DNA of 64,000 nucleotides from Proteiniborus sp. MB09-C3 (GTDB lineage Bacteria; Bacillota; Clostridia; Tissierellales; Proteiniboraceae): NCBI RefSeq assembly GCF_030263895.1, contig NZ_CP127161.1, positions 1,612,001 through 1,676,000 on the forward strand. Reading direction: 5' to 3'. A program made the translations under genes and the position numbers. Positions 63,986 to 64,000 of this stretch are shown here, piece by piece. Positions within the stretch are counted from its first letter, which is position 1. Each line of letters opens with the position of its first letter. The notes beneath the pieces were generated by a model. That model saw only the letters and a list, made by a program, of their open reading frames with translations. It was not told where the DNA came from and did not search any database.

Positions 63986-64000
63986 ATGATGCCAAGGGCA
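63986..64000 (+). CDS. Start of a gene cut by the window end
   Basis: ATG ATG with GGAGGAG in front begins a frame reading MMPRA at the last bases. Too short to identify; MPRxA is common at the N-terminus of small transposases and of relaxases. Confidence 0.45.

Noticed and set aside
1-64000. tRNA or rRNA genes
   Set aside because: I saw no cloverleaf-like sequence with conserved arms and no rRNA sequence on either strand, although no computed scan was possible.

Overview
The window is AT-rich, almost all coding is on the plus strand, and strong AGGAGG-type ribosome sites precede most genes. The gene families (VirB4/VirD4-type transfer genes with DUF3846/DUF5688/DUF6103-like proteins, a large serine recombinase trio, ImmR/ImmA, a mef macrolide efflux gene) point to a low-GC Bacillota, most likely a gut or mucosal Clostridia. 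It is a mosaic of mobile DNA with no ordinary chromosomal stretch I could recognise before about 56 kb.

Region 1 (1-20.2 kb) is the transfer part of an integrative and conjugative element: a VirB4 ATPase cut by the window start, an amidoligase/gamma-glutamylcyclotransferase pair, a NlpC/P60 wall hydrolase with an in-frame stop, several small element-typical proteins, a candidate oriT with repeats, a ribbon-helix-helix accessory protein, a MobP-type relaxase carrying a long Sel1-repeat tail, a TOPRIM protein and a VirD4 coupling protein. The amidoligase gene is split by a 3.7-kb element of three overlapping tyrosine recombinases bounded by perfect 26-bp inverted repeats (a recombinase-in-trio, RIT, element).

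Region 2 (20.4-27.6 kb) is a restriction-modification-like cassette: a small XRE controller with a palindromic operator, a short methyltransferase-like subunit, a 1332-residue nuclease-like/helicase/methylase protein and a separate PD-(D/E)XK protein. Region 3 (27.8-35.5 kb) is the control and integration module: ImmR/ImmA on the minus strand, sigma-region-4-like regulators, a structured non-coding stretch of about 500 nt, and three consecutive large serine recombinase genes of which the middle one lacks the catalytic domain.

Region 4 (35.7-53.2 kb) is a defence island: a Hachiman pair (HamA/HamB), a DUF3800-like plus phospholipase-D-like pair, a complete type I restriction-modification operon with an extra half-size specificity protein and a metallopeptidase, and a three-gene cassette of an unknown protein, a CD-NTase-like nucleotidyltransferase and a DUF6602-like predicted nuclease. 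A short scar resembling the 3' end of an rlmD/rumA-type gene lies at 42.6 kb.

Region 5 (53.2-56.3 kb) holds an IS21-family insertion sequence next to the 3' fragment of another serine recombinase, a likely junction scar. Region 6 (56.5-60.0 kb) is less AT-rich: GIY-YIG protein, DUF6530-like protein, a MoxR-type AAA plus VWA protein and an HTH/desulfoferrodoxin fusion. Region 7 (60.0-63.7 kb) is a drug-resistance operon: mef behind an attenuator with the MTASMRLR leader peptide, then a nucleotidyltransferase, a Vat/CatB-type acetyltransferase and an HD-domain protein. A new gene starts at the right edge.
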